NCBI GenBank assembly: GCA_932521025.1
Contig: OW051473.1
Coordinates: forward strand, 10,168,001-10,232,000
Reading direction: 5' to 3'
Length of the DNA: 64,000 nt
From: Oscheius onirici
Taxonomy: Eukaryota; Nematoda; Chromadorea; Rhabditida; Rhabditidae
Shown: positions 1 to 11,830 of the stretch, piece by piece
How positions within the stretch are numbered: the stretch's first letter is position 1
Layout: each line of letters begins with the position of its first letter
Made by a program: the position numbers and the translations under genes
Notes under the pieces: model-generated
The model's input: only the letters and a program-made list of their open reading frames with translations
What the model was told of the DNA's origin: nothing
Database searches by the model: none

Positions 1-1357
1 TTATCGACTGATGTACGAATTGTTCCGCTGCCACACGTTTTTGACTTGGCAAGTGCAAAATCCATTACTTCTCTCATCGAAGGTCGATCATTGGGTGCTA
101 TGGCCACCATTCTAAAGTTTATACAGTTGGTTTTACTGAAGGAGGTGCCTGCTTTTTACAATGAAAACACAGTACCGTAATACAATTTTACTCGGCCAGT
201 TTACCTGATGCAGAAAACGTCAAAAGTTGTATAGTTACCTGTGTTAGTATAGTTACTTTACTCCTGTGTTCTACCCGACCATTCGTGAAATACATTCTAA
301 TGCTCGTAAGCTCGTTCTAGCCAGACCGTGGTCTGCGAATCTGCGAAGACTTTGAAGTGTCAATTCAAAATTGTAGTACTGATACGTCATAATTCCAAAG
401 TTTTTCCTCCGCTTTTACATTTTTAAATTTTGTGTTTCGCACCGTGTGTTTGGTTCTTCGAACGAAATTGATCGTATTAAAATAGGAACCTTAAAAATCC
501 CTACTTTTTCAACAGTTCTCCAGTTTCTTTGTCACTCCTAGTTGACCATTCCAAGTTGACACTGCCGTCTGTATTGGGATATGACGGATGTCTAAACATT
601 TTCTGCACTGGGTACTGTTGAACATAACCTTTTACGAAGAATTTCCCACATTGAAACGCCCATGCTCCAAACGTCTGTAGGGTAGCTGAGACTCTTTGGG
701 TCATTACATGCTTCAGGAGACTTGTACAGACCAGTACCGTATGTACTTAAAAATTTTGATTTTTTTGGAGCTCTTCGTCTTACTGAGAAGTCATGCCTTG
801 TTCATCTCTGCACAGTCCAAAATCACAGATGCTTGCCAACTTTTTGTTGTTTGACAGTAGCATGCTGTAAACTAAAAGTTAGAAATTGCATGGAAAACCA
901 ACTTTAGTGGTTTCACATCTCTGTGAACGATCCTCTTTTGATGAAGGTAGGCTATGCCAGCTGCTGCATGTCCGATCCATTCGTAAGCTTGCTTCAGCTG
1001 ATAGCTTTTGTCACCGTGAACGACTGTAGAAATTAGTTCAGCATATGTAAAAATTTACCGTTGTGAACGCTACCATCCGCCATATACTTCATAACATAGC
1101 CAATAGCATTATCTCGACTATCGACCAAAATACCGTAAAACTGGACAATGTTTTCATGTCGCAGCTTAAAAAATTTGCGGAATTGGGAGCCCTTACCTGG
1201 ACCATATATTCAATCTCAGCCTTCGTCAAGACGATCGCTTGTGGTTTACCGTACTTTAAGGCCACTTCGCTGGAAAGATTTAGGAAAATTACAGAAACCT
1301 TACTGGCAAAACATATGATGTCGAGCTCGGTGAACAGCTCCACACCCACCGCTAGCT
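1..1357 (-). CDS. Divergent protein kinase (Raf/TAK1-like fold), C-terminal end off the window
   Basis: Spliced reading gives the kinase subdomains in order: a glycine loop (SGGCGAVHRA), the VAIK-type lysine (EVALKYGK), RHENIVQFYG, the catalytic HRDVKPLN, DFGLCRDE, a GTGLYKSPEAC activation segment, DVWSMGVSMWEIL, and NDRPSMREVMDFAL near the left edge. The order and the DVKPLN and SPE motifs fit a MAP3K/Raf-like kinase; I cannot place the subfamily. Introns are about 30 to 40 bases, for example 1163 to 1194. The first readable exon follows an acceptor near 1358, so N-terminal exons must lie upstream; none was found. Around 628 to 633 the frame shifts by one base in a run of A on the coding strand, so this is either a decayed gene, a sequencing error or an unrecognised splice. 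The left edge cuts the gene. Confidence 0.75.
285..365. repeat. Dispersed repeat, copy A
   Basis: Contains aagctcgttctag followed by a tggtctgcgaatc block. Diverged copies with the same order of blocks occur near 10500 to 10650 and 31010 to 31170. This copy lies in an intron of the kinase gene. Type unknown; no coding capacity. Confidence 0.45.
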
Positions 1358-1763
1358 AAGTATTTACTTTCGTAAAAATCTCTCTCATAGTATTTGTCTG
1401 AACCAATATGCGGGTTTGAGAAAAAAGAAGAGAGGAAACCCGTTGTCATGCCGAGCTGTGGCCTGCAGAGAAAGGGACTGATAAAAACGCAAAGACAAAG
1501 ACAAACACAGACAGATTATCACGTCCTAGAAGAACTTCCGCCCGTTTTGGTTACCTTTTGACTTGTCTCGCTTTGTTCAGTATGCATTTCAAAGTAATTT
1601 TGAAAATTCTGGATGCGTCATTTATCACAGCTGCACATGACAGTTTTTCAGGCTGGAGGGGTCAGGATGACCCAAATCGTTGCACTTTGTTGGTGAGGTA
1701 GCCGAGAAGCTAGGAAGCTACCTCACCGAAGCTACCTGTCTTTCTGTTTAAGATTAAGATAAC

Positions 1764-1802
1764 GACAGTTGTACCAGCACTATTATTCAGCTGAGAAAGG
1801 CA
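1764..1802. repeat. Left arm of a perfect 39-base inverted repeat
   Basis: The exact reverse complement of 1887 to 1925, with an 84-base spacer. The right arm lies in the reverse-transcriptase reading frame of the LINE, so this arm looks like an inverted copy of LINE sequence at the 5' truncation point. Confidence 0.85.
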
Positions 1803-1847
1803 AAGGCAGAAAAATGTTTATGTGACGCTCTGATACAAGGAAAAAGT

Positions 1848-3535
1848 TTGCTGAGACCTCAACGTTCAAACCAAGTACAGAGGAACTGCCTTTCTCAGCT
1901 GAATAATAGTGCTGGTACAACTGTCAACGATCCCTCCGATGCTCGAGAAGTAGTCCGTTCCTTCTACAACAAACTGTACTTTTCACAAAACGCTGCCAGC
2001 TTGCCTCTGACTGCTCCCGATCACGATGTCCTTTACATCCTGTCAAGTGAGGTTGAAAAAGCCATTTCAAAGTTGAAAAGAGGAAAAGCAGCTGGACCAG
2101 ATCATGTTACGTCTGATATGATTCTTGCGGCTAAAGAACTCATCACTCCACATCTGACTATCATCTTCAACGAATACTTCAAAAAGAGCAACTTCCTGAT
2201 CAACTAGCCGATACGACGATCTCTCTACTTTACAAGAAAGGAGATCCCTTGATGATCAAGAACTACAGGCCGATAGCACTCCTCTCCGTGGTCTACAAGC
2301 TGTTTACCTCAATTCTCGGAGAAAGAACGTGGAAGATACTTGATGCCAATCAACCTCCGGAACAGACGGGGTTCAGACAAACATATTCGACCTCAGACAA
2401 CATCCAAGTACTCGGAGATCTCATGCAAAGAAGCAAGGAGTACAACTTTCCACTGTACATTGGGTTCATAGATTATGCAAAAGCCTTTGACACCGTCGAA
2501 AGAGCAGCCCTATGGACGTCACTCTCCTACCAAGGAATACCACTGAAGAATGTAAAAATCTTACGTCTCATATACGCTCACTCGGAAGTAGCTGTCAAGG
2601 TGGTTGGAAAGAAAGTCCCGATCGAGGTCAAGAGAGGTGTCTTACAAGGAGACACAGTCTCACCCGCACTTTTCTCGGCTGTGTTGGAAAGTGTTTTTCG
2701 AAAAATGAGATGGAAACGCCAAGGAGTGAACATTGGCGGCCAACGACTTACAAATCTGATGACGCTGTCTTGCTATCTCATTCAGCCCAGAGCCTTCAAC
2801 ATATGATGAGCACGCTATCGTCGGAAAGTCGGACTCCAGATCAATGTGGAGAAGTCTAATGTGATGACGAACAGACAAGAACTACCTATTCTTATCAACG
2901 ACAAAATGGTTCCGTACTGCGCGGACTTTGTCTTCCTTGGATCGAGGTTGTCTTTTGATGGTAACGCTTCACTTGAATCAACCGCAGAGTCAGAGCAGCT
3001 TGGGCCTCCTTCAACAGATTCCATCAAATTTTCACCAGCCTAAGAATCCCGATGAGATACAAACGCAAGCTGTATACTCAATGTGTTGAACCGGCTCTTC
3101 TCTACGCTGGAGAAACGTGGACATTGCGAGAAAAGGAGTTGAACAAGCTTGTAACTGTACAACGGAAGATGATGAGACGAATGGTGGGAGTTACGCTCCT
3201 AGATCGACGAACCAACGAGTGGCTACATGGCGCTGTCTAGTTGCAAGATGTCAGAGTCACCTGGATCACAAAGAAATGGAATTGGGCCCGGAAGATTGCT
3301 AGTATGGAGGATGGTCGATGGACAAAAATTGTAAGTGAATGGAGGCCGTGGAACAGGTACAAAACAGCTGGGAGACCAAGTGCCAGGTGGAAAGACGATA
3401 TTACGACAAAATGTGGCGAAAACTGGATGGGCGTTGCGGTCAGGTCTCCCGAACTCTTTAAAAGAAGTATGATGCGACATATCGGAATGATATGATTATC
3501 GTAATAAATGATGAAATGATGAAGATAACGATTGA
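1848..3535 (+). mobile_element. Decayed, 5'-truncated RTE-like non-LTR retrotransposon
   Basis: Three frames together spell reverse-transcriptase blocks: KLKRGKAAGPDHVTSDMI (about 2068 to 2121), NYRPIALLSVVYKLF, GFIDYAKAFDTVE, a RGVLQGDTVSPALF block, a damaged active site reading YKSDDAVLL where FADD is expected (about 2750), then NVEKSN, LLYAGETWTLRE and a C-terminal GRPSARWKDDI motif (about 3370 to 3405). The last motif and a TGATGAAATGATGAAG-type tail near 3507 to 3523 fit the RTE clade. There is no endonuclease domain. A stop near 2207 and frame changes near 2745, 2860, 3040 and 3240 show that it is dead. It ends close to the poly(A) site of the convergent NCBP3-like gene. Confidence 0.85.
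1887..1925. repeat. Right arm of the 39-base inverted repeat
   Basis: Perfect reverse complement of 1764 to 1802. Lies at the 5' end of the surviving LINE coding sequence (about QLNNSAGTTVN in the protein). Confidence 0.85.
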
Positions 3536-3581
3536 GATTAAAAAAGTCAATAACGAAGGGTATGAGTAACAGATCCGTTCT

Positions 3582-3587
3582 TTTATT
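3582..3587 (-). terminator. Poly(A) signal of the NCBP3-like gene
   Basis: AATAAA on the minus strand, 12 bases downstream of the stop codon at 3599 to 3601. Confidence 0.7.
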
Positions 3588-3598
3588 GTTATAACAAA

Positions 3599-5924
3599 TT
3601 AGTCCAGACGACGTGTTGGTTTGTCACTAGGCGGTTCAAATCTCCAGTCGTCGCTGTCGTTTCCCTTCCGTTCTTTTCTTAAAAGATAATGTTAACCAAT
3701 AGTGTTAGAATAACTCACTTGGCTTTACTGACATTTTTATCAGAATTTAGTGTGTCCGAATCTTCTCCAAGGAAACGCTTGGCTCCTCTTCCTCGCACTT
3801 TTATTGCTCCCTTCATTCCGACTTGTAGAGGAGGCTTTTCCCATTCCTTTTCTTCTTCCTTCTCCTTCGGATTTTCAGTTTCTCCCTCTTTGTAGAATCT
3901 GAATATATTTTTTATTACATTTCTGTTACACAGTTACCTGGTGTCGTGTCCATAGTCCCATTCGAGTTCTTTTCCCTCGTTGTCGTAAATGTTCAATCCG
4001 GGGCGGACCTTGTCGCCCTGCCAACTGTACTCCAATCCATTAGGATCCACGTTTTTGCCGGGAAGGACAATGAAGTTTGCCTGATCTTCGGCCAACTTAA
4101 AAAATGGGAAATACAAATACAATCCGAACGATACCGTTCTCTCTTTGCGAGTCGCAAAATTGACCAGTAGTATTCGTCCTCCAGGGACATGCTTCTTCAC
4201 AACTCTCCATTTCTGTTCTGGTACAGAGTGTTTTCTCAAGTTGATGTACGCCACATGATCAGTGACACAGACGTCGTTCCCTGAAAAAGGAGACCTTAGT
4301 ATCATATCGCGTACCCGAGTCCCTCTGATTTACTCGCATTATGGATCAGATTGCCCGGCTCAGTGACAGATGCTGGATTAAGCAAGGAAGTCATTAACCT
4401 CTGCGGTTATTATTACCACCTGCGATTTACGATAGAAAATTACCCTTCAAGTGTTTCAAATTTTTTAAAAAGTTCTCCCATCCTAAAACCTTTGCCAGCC
4501 TCTAACCTTGGTTAGCCCAGTGTGAGAGAGATGCCATCTAGTTTGAGTGGTGTCCGTAGCAATTCGCCTCATGGAGTGTCAGATCGGTCTCCATTGTTCT
4601 CCAGACGAACCGATTGTGTTTCCTACTAGCGAACAAACACTTGAGCCAACTATACCACTTCCCGAAACAAACAGGCCACTTTGTACGGAGCGGTAAATCC
4701 TCCAACTAGTAGTATGCTCGTTCTTGTTATCTCGAGAGTTGTTGTAGGCATGTGTCAATTATAGGCACAAGTTACCACGCTTCAGCGGTGTCACAATTGG
4801 CTCAATTTGTGTCCGGACACGGAGAGAGACGAGAGTCCTGTCTATGTGTGGGAACCGCGTCAATAACCAATACTATTTGCGCACGCATGGATGGAAAATT
4901 GTTGGGTGCTGAACCACATTCCGAGACACAACGAGATGCCGTTCCAAAATGGAAGGGCAATTACCAGGCGGCGCCCTGGCCAACAGTGGTGATTTGGGGT
5001 CGTGAAATATTTTTGCGGCATTATGCCCCCACCTCAAAAGAACGAGGGCAGACGTACAAAAAGACTAATTGCTCTTCTCTCCCTCTTCCTGGGTACACTT
5101 ACCGATCGTGTAACACGAGTTTCGTGCTCCGCTCTCCGTTACTTCGCCATCATTATCTTCGTCATCCGACGTGACTTCTCCATCTTCATGGTTTGTAGTA
5201 TCCATTGCGTCATCATCGACCTTGCTCTCTTTATTCTCATGTTCGACAAAACGATTTTTCAAAGTCGTCAAGCCGAGACTCATCTCGACGAGCATCTTCA
5301 AAGCGGCTTTCCGGCTCTGGAACTGAACGAGACACGAGTTTTCATCGATTTCATTCCAGCGATCGGCACCATAGTCCGAGAAGACTCTGTGATTGGGATT
5401 GACAGGAAAATTTGAAAAGAAAACTTTAAAATATTATACGGCTCGATATCTTTGGTTCCGTAGACTTTGATAGCATTTCTGAGTTGCCGGTCCGTCAATC
5501 CAAGATCTGCTTTAACTCCGTCCCGAGTTATTGGGATCTGCAAAGGTGGAAATTATCATGTTCTGCTCAACAATATGAGTGCTATACCGTAACCGGTTTT
5601 GTAACAATATTTCAGCAAGTTTCTGCCGAACATGATTGTTTGAGAGTCAAAAGAGTTCTCCACGAAAACGGTTACGGTACTGCCTTTTTTAACAAACCCT
5701 ACCGAAAATACTGCATCAGTTTTGTGTTCTGTTCCCTCGAAAAACTCTCCAGTTTCCGTGTCACTGTCGTCAGAAGACTCTCTCGCCTCGTCATCCTGAA
5801 AGAATAACAGAGTGTACTGCGTGGAGATCAGATAAGTCGTTAACCCCTACGTGACTATAAACTGTGATATCCTCCACGGTCATCAAATGTCAACCTTTAG
5901 TGCCGATCAATGTGTCTTCTCGCG

Positions 5925-5969
<45 letters not shown>

Positions 5970-8900
5970 CCCCCACCACACGCTCATTATCTCTCTACTA
6001 TCTCACCTAGCTGAAGATCGGGCCCAGATGAGGCAAAGACTGCAGTACCCCTCTTTTTTTTTCTTCGGAACTTTTCCGATTGTATCCCACCGATGGCGAT
6101 CGTCATTAACTTTATGAGGCGCTGTGTGGCGCGGCACGAACATTGTATAGAGGCAGATTGACGTGTGATGAATGTGGGATATCTCAGAGGATGTTGGCTC
6201 GCTCTCTTTCTCCTCTCAGCAACAAAAAATCCGTCTTTCAATATGACATGCTCATTTATCCAATGGTTGAATGTTTCCATAGCTCTCTCTCAGTCTGTGG
6301 ACGAGGTTTAATCTGGCTGCGCGTCATGGGATCATGGGTTCGAGTAGCCAAACTGCCCATTTCGGAGGAAAGAGAGAGAGACAAAATTGCGCGCTGATGG
6401 TTACAGCCCCGGACAAAGGACCCAGGGTTCCAGGGGCTGTTCTCTGAAAATTTTTGGTGCCGTTCACAAGTTTTAGTGCGAGCATTATCGCGATGGCGCG
6501 CGTCCTTTGCCTCGCTCCCCCTGCTCCAAAAAAGTCAAGGCCGAAGCACATTTTGACAACTAGGAGAGGGATGTGTGGAAGTGGACTACCTAGAGCAATT
6601 AACCGGCCCACCGATGCGCGATTACCATGTGCCCGCATGAAGATGATTGATCGGCCGATGCGCAGCTGTGTTTTCAAAAAAATAGGGAAGATTGACCTGC
6701 TGTCTAACCATGTTCCCCCGCCATCTCAGAAATCAAACTGAAGTGATATCCCCGGGGGAAGCACGCTAATATGCAACAGAGTGGCAGCGCGCGAGCACTA
6801 ATTATTCCAGCACCCAATAACATTCGACACACAACGGCTCGCTTACTCCACGATTCGATTATTGCTTACTGGCTGGCAAAGGGGTAGTGCATCAAGAGGA
6901 TTAGCCTGACTTGTAGCATATACTCTCCCGTCTCTAGGGAGATCATAAACCTACGTTATGTTTTTCGCTGCTGTCATCAGCCCTTCTAGGAGCTTTTAGG
7001 CCTGAAAGCCTTCCAGAGGTGAAGATGCCTCGTCGAGATTGCGTTTCTTGGCGTTCAGCATCCCCTTTACCCTTCAGTCCTTCAATTCGAGAGAAAACTG
7101 ACGGAACGGCATTGGACTTCTGAAATTGTGACCATTTGGTAGACACGTCTGTTTATTTATAATAACGTTTTTGGGCCTTGACCGTTTGCGATATCGGTTT
7201 TCATTCGACCCAATGTTTAGACTCTAGCTTTAGGACTCGATAAACAGTCTGAACTACCGGAAACGCATTGCTCACGTCCCGCAAAAATATATTTTGTCCT
7301 GAAAGAGTGAAGGAGAAGAGGTGGGCTTTCGCTCTCCTGACATATCGATCATAATCAAATATTCTGAACGCCTATTCTCACTGGCCTTCTTTTCAGTGCC
7401 TGATTCCCAAGTGTAGACGGCCGGCGCAGCAAACTTGAGATCACTTAACGCCGGCTGAAACAGAAACAGTCTGAAACGGTACTCCGTCTCTGTGAGAATC
7501 GATTTCGAAAATGGTGTCTCTTTTGCTAGAAAAAATGATCCTTTCCACACGCCGAGAGAGAGAGAGACACTACCAAAAGAGACAATCCCGCTACGGGGGG
7601 CGACAATACAAAGTAAACACGGATGCGCGAAGCTCGCGCACCTGAAACTTTGCTCACCTGCTATATCAGAGGTTGAGTCGAAAGTCTCAGGCGGCGAGGA
7701 TCGTACGAAATGGGGGTGTGGGCAGGAAAAGGAAAGTTTGCTAGAGATGTTGCGAGCCGTATGAATGTAGTATATTCACACATCTGGCTTGCACATGGTG
7801 TAGCCCCGCGGGGGCTCACCGAGAAAGAAACCAAGTGGGCATTCGGCTATTAGTCGTGGGCCAAACTCACAGTAGGTGGGGGACGAACCCACCACCGCTA
7901 GACGTGGCGCTGCTGGAAGAAATACTAGATGAGGAGGAGCCTCTCTCTCTGTCGAAGGCGCATGGGCAGAAAAGGCAGGGTAGTGGGCGGAGCATGCCGT
8001 GGCGGCCATACATGACCGCACATCGATCGCTGCCGCCGCAGGCGCTACGCAGCGCCACAGCAGGCACAGGGAATCACAATCCCGACACCCGTATATCCTG
8101 AAGAGGTGTCAGGATGATAATGGGAAGGAAGTGTGGAGCCGGGGGATCAACCTAGGGCTTGGTGGCCGAGAGAGATGAGAGAAGGGTAATTTGATGACAG
8201 GCAGAGATCTTCTCATCAAGGGGCCGCGCGTGGCCGGATACAATGGGTTCTTTGTATCTTTGTTCTTACGCCTAAGAGCAAGGATCGACCTTGGCGCTGA
8301 GTGGTGGACGACTGTTTTGAGAAATTTGCTGTATGTAGAGACAACCTCGCGAGGAAGATCGAAGATTATCAAGATGAGTAAATACAGATTATGACAAGAT
8401 TATGTCTCACAGCAAATACTATATATTGTGAAGGCGAGAGAATCTATAGACAAACATTAATTGGAAAGAGCGACAGCGTCGTTTTCACCCCTCGGACGGA
8501 ACACCTGACCTTTCGGGCCAAGCTGTCGTCGCAGGTGTTCCCCTAAAAAAGCTACCACGTAATGAACAACTAGGGAATCTACCACTGTACACATTCAAAG
8601 AAGAAGAACCCATAACAACTTTCTTCTTGTGAATCACAATTTCCGACCAGGAGCCTAGGCGTGTGGCATGACAACAAATCTCTCGGTGCCAAGATCATTT
8701 CCGCTGTAACCGACAGCAGCAAACGAATCATTCTAAATCAATCTTATTTAGTCCTAGAAGCCTTCTCCGCAAAGGCTTGAAAGGGACAGCCACACATTTT
8801 TAAAATGCGAAGACAATTGACAGAAGTGTCTTTTCGAAAGGCAAAATGTTAACCTGAAGTCCAATTTTCTACATTTTCACACCGAAACATACAATGGTGG

Positions 8901-9473
8901 TGAGTTACGCTCGCTTTAAAGAATGAACATCAGCTGATTTCCGACACTTTGCAAATTTCGCAAAGACTTTTGGTACGGTGTATATGCTGTCGGTTTCACT
9001 CATAATGCTAAACTCCTTTAGCTTGAATTTTTCTCTAGCATCAGTTATTGTCTACAAAATTCCATTTAGAGCCGACGGAGCCGTGAGAATCCAATAATGG
9101 CCCCACAATGCCGTAGAATCTCACGCGTCTCACACGTACCGTCTATTGTATCGAAATTGGCCGGCCTGGGAAAATATTGAATTGTGGCTCTTCGCGAATC
9201 AATAAACCTCGCAGGAGAACCAAAATTTATACAAAATTCAAAAGTTGATGCTAGTTGAAACATATTTTCAGATATTTTATCATTCTGAACGATAGGACCT
9301 TGATTCAGAGAATTTGCCAAATTTCGAAATTTTTAGCGACATACCTTGTATCGATCCGGAAGTTCCTCTTTGACTTCTTTGACGTCGTCTCTGTCCTCTT
9401 CGTAATCGAGTTCAACTTCTGAAAATGAAAGAAAAGAATAATACGTGAAAGATAAGTTACCTTCATCCGCCAT
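3599..9473 (-). CDS. NCBP3: Nuclear cap-binding protein subunit 3 (NCBP3)-like
   Basis: NCBP3 proteins bind the mRNA cap through an RRM-like domain and work with NCBP1 in mRNA export. Minus-strand exons that splice in frame: 9461-9473 (ATG), 9345-9418, 9136-9165, one ending at 9051, then 5703-5795, 5440-5537, 5103-5386, 4135-4280, 3938-4095, 3719-3898 and 3599-3677. Matches to the family: an acidic N-terminus; LPDRYKAGQF near the human RYENKAGSF; LGLTDRQLRNAIK before an RRM-like stretch with DRWNEIDENSCLVQF (human EWLDDTSCNVVWL); RKAALKMLVEMS; a long Asp/Glu tract; RILLVNFATRKER (human RLFMRFATKDD); a basic tail. Odd points: introns of 822 bases (4281-5102) and over 3 kb (5796 to about 8970), where the 3' limit of the exon near 9000 is uncertain. 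An acceptor TTTTTCAG lies 23 bases before the ATG. Family assignment is fairly confident; the 5' exons are less so. Confidence 0.75.
5796..8970. other. Large putative first-part intron of the NCBP3-like gene
   Basis: About 3.2 kb without any exon I can support on either strand. It is richer in G and C than its surroundings between about 6100 and 8250 and includes a (GA)n run. Open frames here have no family signature, do not splice and overlap each other on both strands. It could equally hold a promoter or an unrecognised non-coding gene. Confidence 0.4.
5931..5964. repeat. (GA)n microsatellite
   Basis: An almost pure run of AG dinucleotides. Shorter GA runs occur near 7553-7566, 21050-21062 and 56328-56342. 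Confidence 0.95.
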
Positions 9474-10095
9474 TCTGTCGTCTGGAGAAGTTAATCCTGA
9501 AAAATATAGGAGTAATAAATTTAAAAAAAGACGCTGAAGCGGTAAAGATTTCAAAAGCGGGGCGTTGTATCGAGAGCGGTACGCAAGCAGTCAAAAATCA
9601 GAAATAACAAAATTTATAGATCAAGCAACTGAAAATTTAGGAAGGGAAAAATATATGAATAATGTTACAAAATCTGAATGAATATTTTTCAAAACTGAGT
9701 CCCCGATGACGAAAACCAGCGGCGCTGTGAAGCCGTTAAAAACGGCTGGTGTGAATCTAGTTCTCGGTGTTAGAAGAGCCAGAAAAGTCGGGTTTCTTGA
9801 TTAAAATCTATTGTGGAAGAAAATTTTGGAAGAAAATTTGGAAGAAAATTTAGTTTGGAAGAAAATTTGGTTCGTCCCAAAAAAAAAAGTTCTGAGGTTT
9901 ATTGATGGAATAAGTATGTTGTGGAATAAGATCAAGCCAGCATCTTGATCCGTAGTGGATGGCAGAACCGGAATATATTTATACTTGTTGATGATGAGCT
10001 AAAATGTTTCTGTGAACAAATAGATTTCACCTGTTTAGTGAGTTTTACACTGAAAGGGTATGTTTATTAAAAATGATTAGATTAAAACTGATATT

Positions 10096-10128
10096 AGCCA
10101 AAAACAGTATATCTCCCTACCCTGGTTT
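10096..10128. repeat. 33-base dispersed repeat unit, copy 1
   Basis: Reads agccaaaaacagtatatctc then cctaccctggttta; repeated with few changes at 10500 to 10533 and, more diverged, near 31015 to 31050. Confidence 0.7.
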
Positions 10129-10129
10129 A

Positions 10130-10205
10130 CAAGAAGCGAGATGGCGCGTGGTAGGAGGCGCCAGCGTCACTCTAAAGGTCCCAAGTTCAAACCCGCTTCT
10201 GCCCA
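10130..10205 (+). repeat. tRNA-like (SINE-like) segment
   Basis: Contains a box A-like TGGCGCGTGGTAGG and, about 45 bases on, a box B-like AAGTTCAAACCC, spaced as in a tRNA gene. The arms do not fold into a convincing cloverleaf, so this is more likely a tRNA-derived SINE remnant than a working tRNA. It follows directly on the repeat unit at 10096. Confidence 0.4.
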
Positions 10206-10499
10206 ACCAAGGCATCCATCCTCCCGAGGTCGGTAAATTGGTAGTATCATGCTACGAAGATAAAGCGTTCTTGAAGTTAGACTTGGCACCTGTCCAGATT
10301 ATAGAACGTAAGCCTGATTTCTCTGGCCCCTCAGATTAGACTCGCACGCAATTGAGCTTGCTCTGGCGTTGATTACGGGGTAAACTTTATCTTTATCTTT
10401 ATTAGCCAACAGGACCAGATTGTCTGATTCAAAAAGAGAGACCAGATCATCTGATTCAGAAAGAGCATCACCTGACAATATATCAGTTCAGAACCCATT

Positions 10500-10650
10500 T
10501 GCCAAAAACAGTATACCTCCCTACCCTGGTTTTCTGCAAGACCATTCATAAGCCAATTCGCTAAGCTCGTTCTAGACGGATAATGGTCACTAGACTCTCT
10601 CGATATCGCACTTTTTCCAACACTTCCAGAAGAAGCTCAAGGGAGCTCGA
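10500..10650. repeat. Dispersed repeat, copy B
   Basis: Begins with the gccaaaaacagtatacctcc unit (second copy of 10096-10128), then aagctcgttctagacgg and a tggtcactagactctc block followed by atcgcactttttccaacac. Copy C near 31010 has the same order. No open frame of note. Confidence 0.55.
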
Positions 10651-11271
10651 AAGCTGAAAACTTTATAAATAAAACCAGCTGTGACGAGACCGTACGAAAG
10701 AGACTTTGAAATCTAAAGCAACTACAGCAGTTTTTATGCTGCGCCAGTTTGGTCCGTTGCCTTTACTCTTTTCTCACAGTCGACATTCGATCTTCTAATG
10801 AGATTCCATTGTGAGTCAGACGCCTTGTTACTAGTATGTCAACCTGTAGCAACATACGTTTGCCAGTGCTTGCAAGATTTGTGTGGGTGTTTTTGTTTAA
10901 CCAAGCGGATGAGTCAGTGAATCACTGGAAACGCGAATGTTCCATTCTAACAGGCTCCATTTGCATAATCTGCATCAGTCAGTACAAATATTCTGTCAAC
11001 TTCACTCTTTCGCAGCATTTCTCGACTGTTTCACTCGTACTGAACGCCAAAAATAAGTAACTCTCTCATCACTTTTTCGCAAGACCTGCGTAGGTGGAAC
11101 TGTTGGTTTTCGGATGCTTGCTCGCAGGATTATAATGAAGGGCAGTCGCTTTCAAACAAACTCCTCCCCTGGTTATCACATTTCCTGTCACTCTCTCTCA
11201 TTGTGTGTCTTTGACCTGTTCCTCTCTCTCTCTCGCGACTACCTCAAAAACATACTCACTGTCTTTTAGCA

Positions 11272-11803
11272 ATGGACCGTCGTCTTCGATTCGGAGCTCC
11301 CTTCTCTCCCCTGATGGGCTTCGGCAACAGATTCTTCGATGACTTTGACTTTGACCGCAACTTTACCCGTCCCTACTGGAACGACCACTCTATGCTCACC
11401 GCTCACAAGATTGGCCAGGCTGTTGATGTAAGCTCTTCTCAGAAAGTTTAAGTTAAAATGCAGGTCGTGGACAATGAACGCGAGTATACTGTCTCCGTCG
11501 ACGTCTCCCAGTTTGAACCAGAGGAGCTGAAGGTCAACATTGTGGACAGCCAACTGATCATTGAGGGAAAGCATGCCGAGAAGGGCGACAAGTACGGAAC
11601 TGTATGTTTTCCGTAGTATGTCCTTTAAAGGTCTCTTTTAGATTGAGCGTCACTTTGTCCGCAAGTACGAGCTGCCTTCTTCTGTCAAGGCTGAAGAGAT
11701 CAAGTCTGATCTAAGCAAGGAGGGTATTCTGACTGTTCGTTACGACAAGAAACCCGAGCAGCAGCCACGTGCCATTCCAATCACCATTCATCCCAAAAAC
11801 TAA
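11272..11803 (+). CDS. Small heat-shock protein (alpha-crystallin family)
   Basis: Three exons, 11272-11427, 11464-11601 and 11642-11803, separated by introns of 36 and 40 bases, give 151 residues, normal for the family. The N-terminal part ends before the alpha-crystallin domain, which begins at VVDNEREYTVSVDVSQFEPE and continues through ELKVNIVDSQLIIEGKH, RHFVRKYELP and KEGILTVRYDKK. ITIHPKN near the end resembles the IxI-type tail used for oligomer contacts. As a family these are ATP-independent holdases in cytosol or nucleus. TTTTAG lies two bases before the ATG, suggesting a trans-splice acceptor. An AATAAA lies 38 bases after the stop. No clear heat-shock element was seen upstream. Confidence 0.93.
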
Positions 11804-11830
11804 ACTGATTCTCAGTCGCTTTGCTCAATT

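Noticed and set aside
637-662. A possible 26-base intron to explain the kinase frame change
   Set aside because: Removing it leaves a frame giving RKCLDIRHIPIQ, which does not resemble the kinase region, so an indel is more likely.
3934-4305. Lamin-tail-like domain in the exon group encoding LAEDQANF to DYGHDT
   Set aside because: The superficial resemblance vanished once upstream exons were joined; there is no coiled coil, and the RRM-like core, acidic tract and RFATK-type motif fit NCBP3 instead.
5535-5702. Coding continuation VGFVKKGSTVTVFVENSFDS in the NCBP3-like gene
   Set aside because: It starts at a good GTAGGG donor and ends at TTTGCAG; the following exon joins in phase only if this is an intron.
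6140-8400. Many overlapping open frames on both strands
   Set aside because: High GC lengthens chance frames; none shows a domain, signal peptide or paired splice sites.
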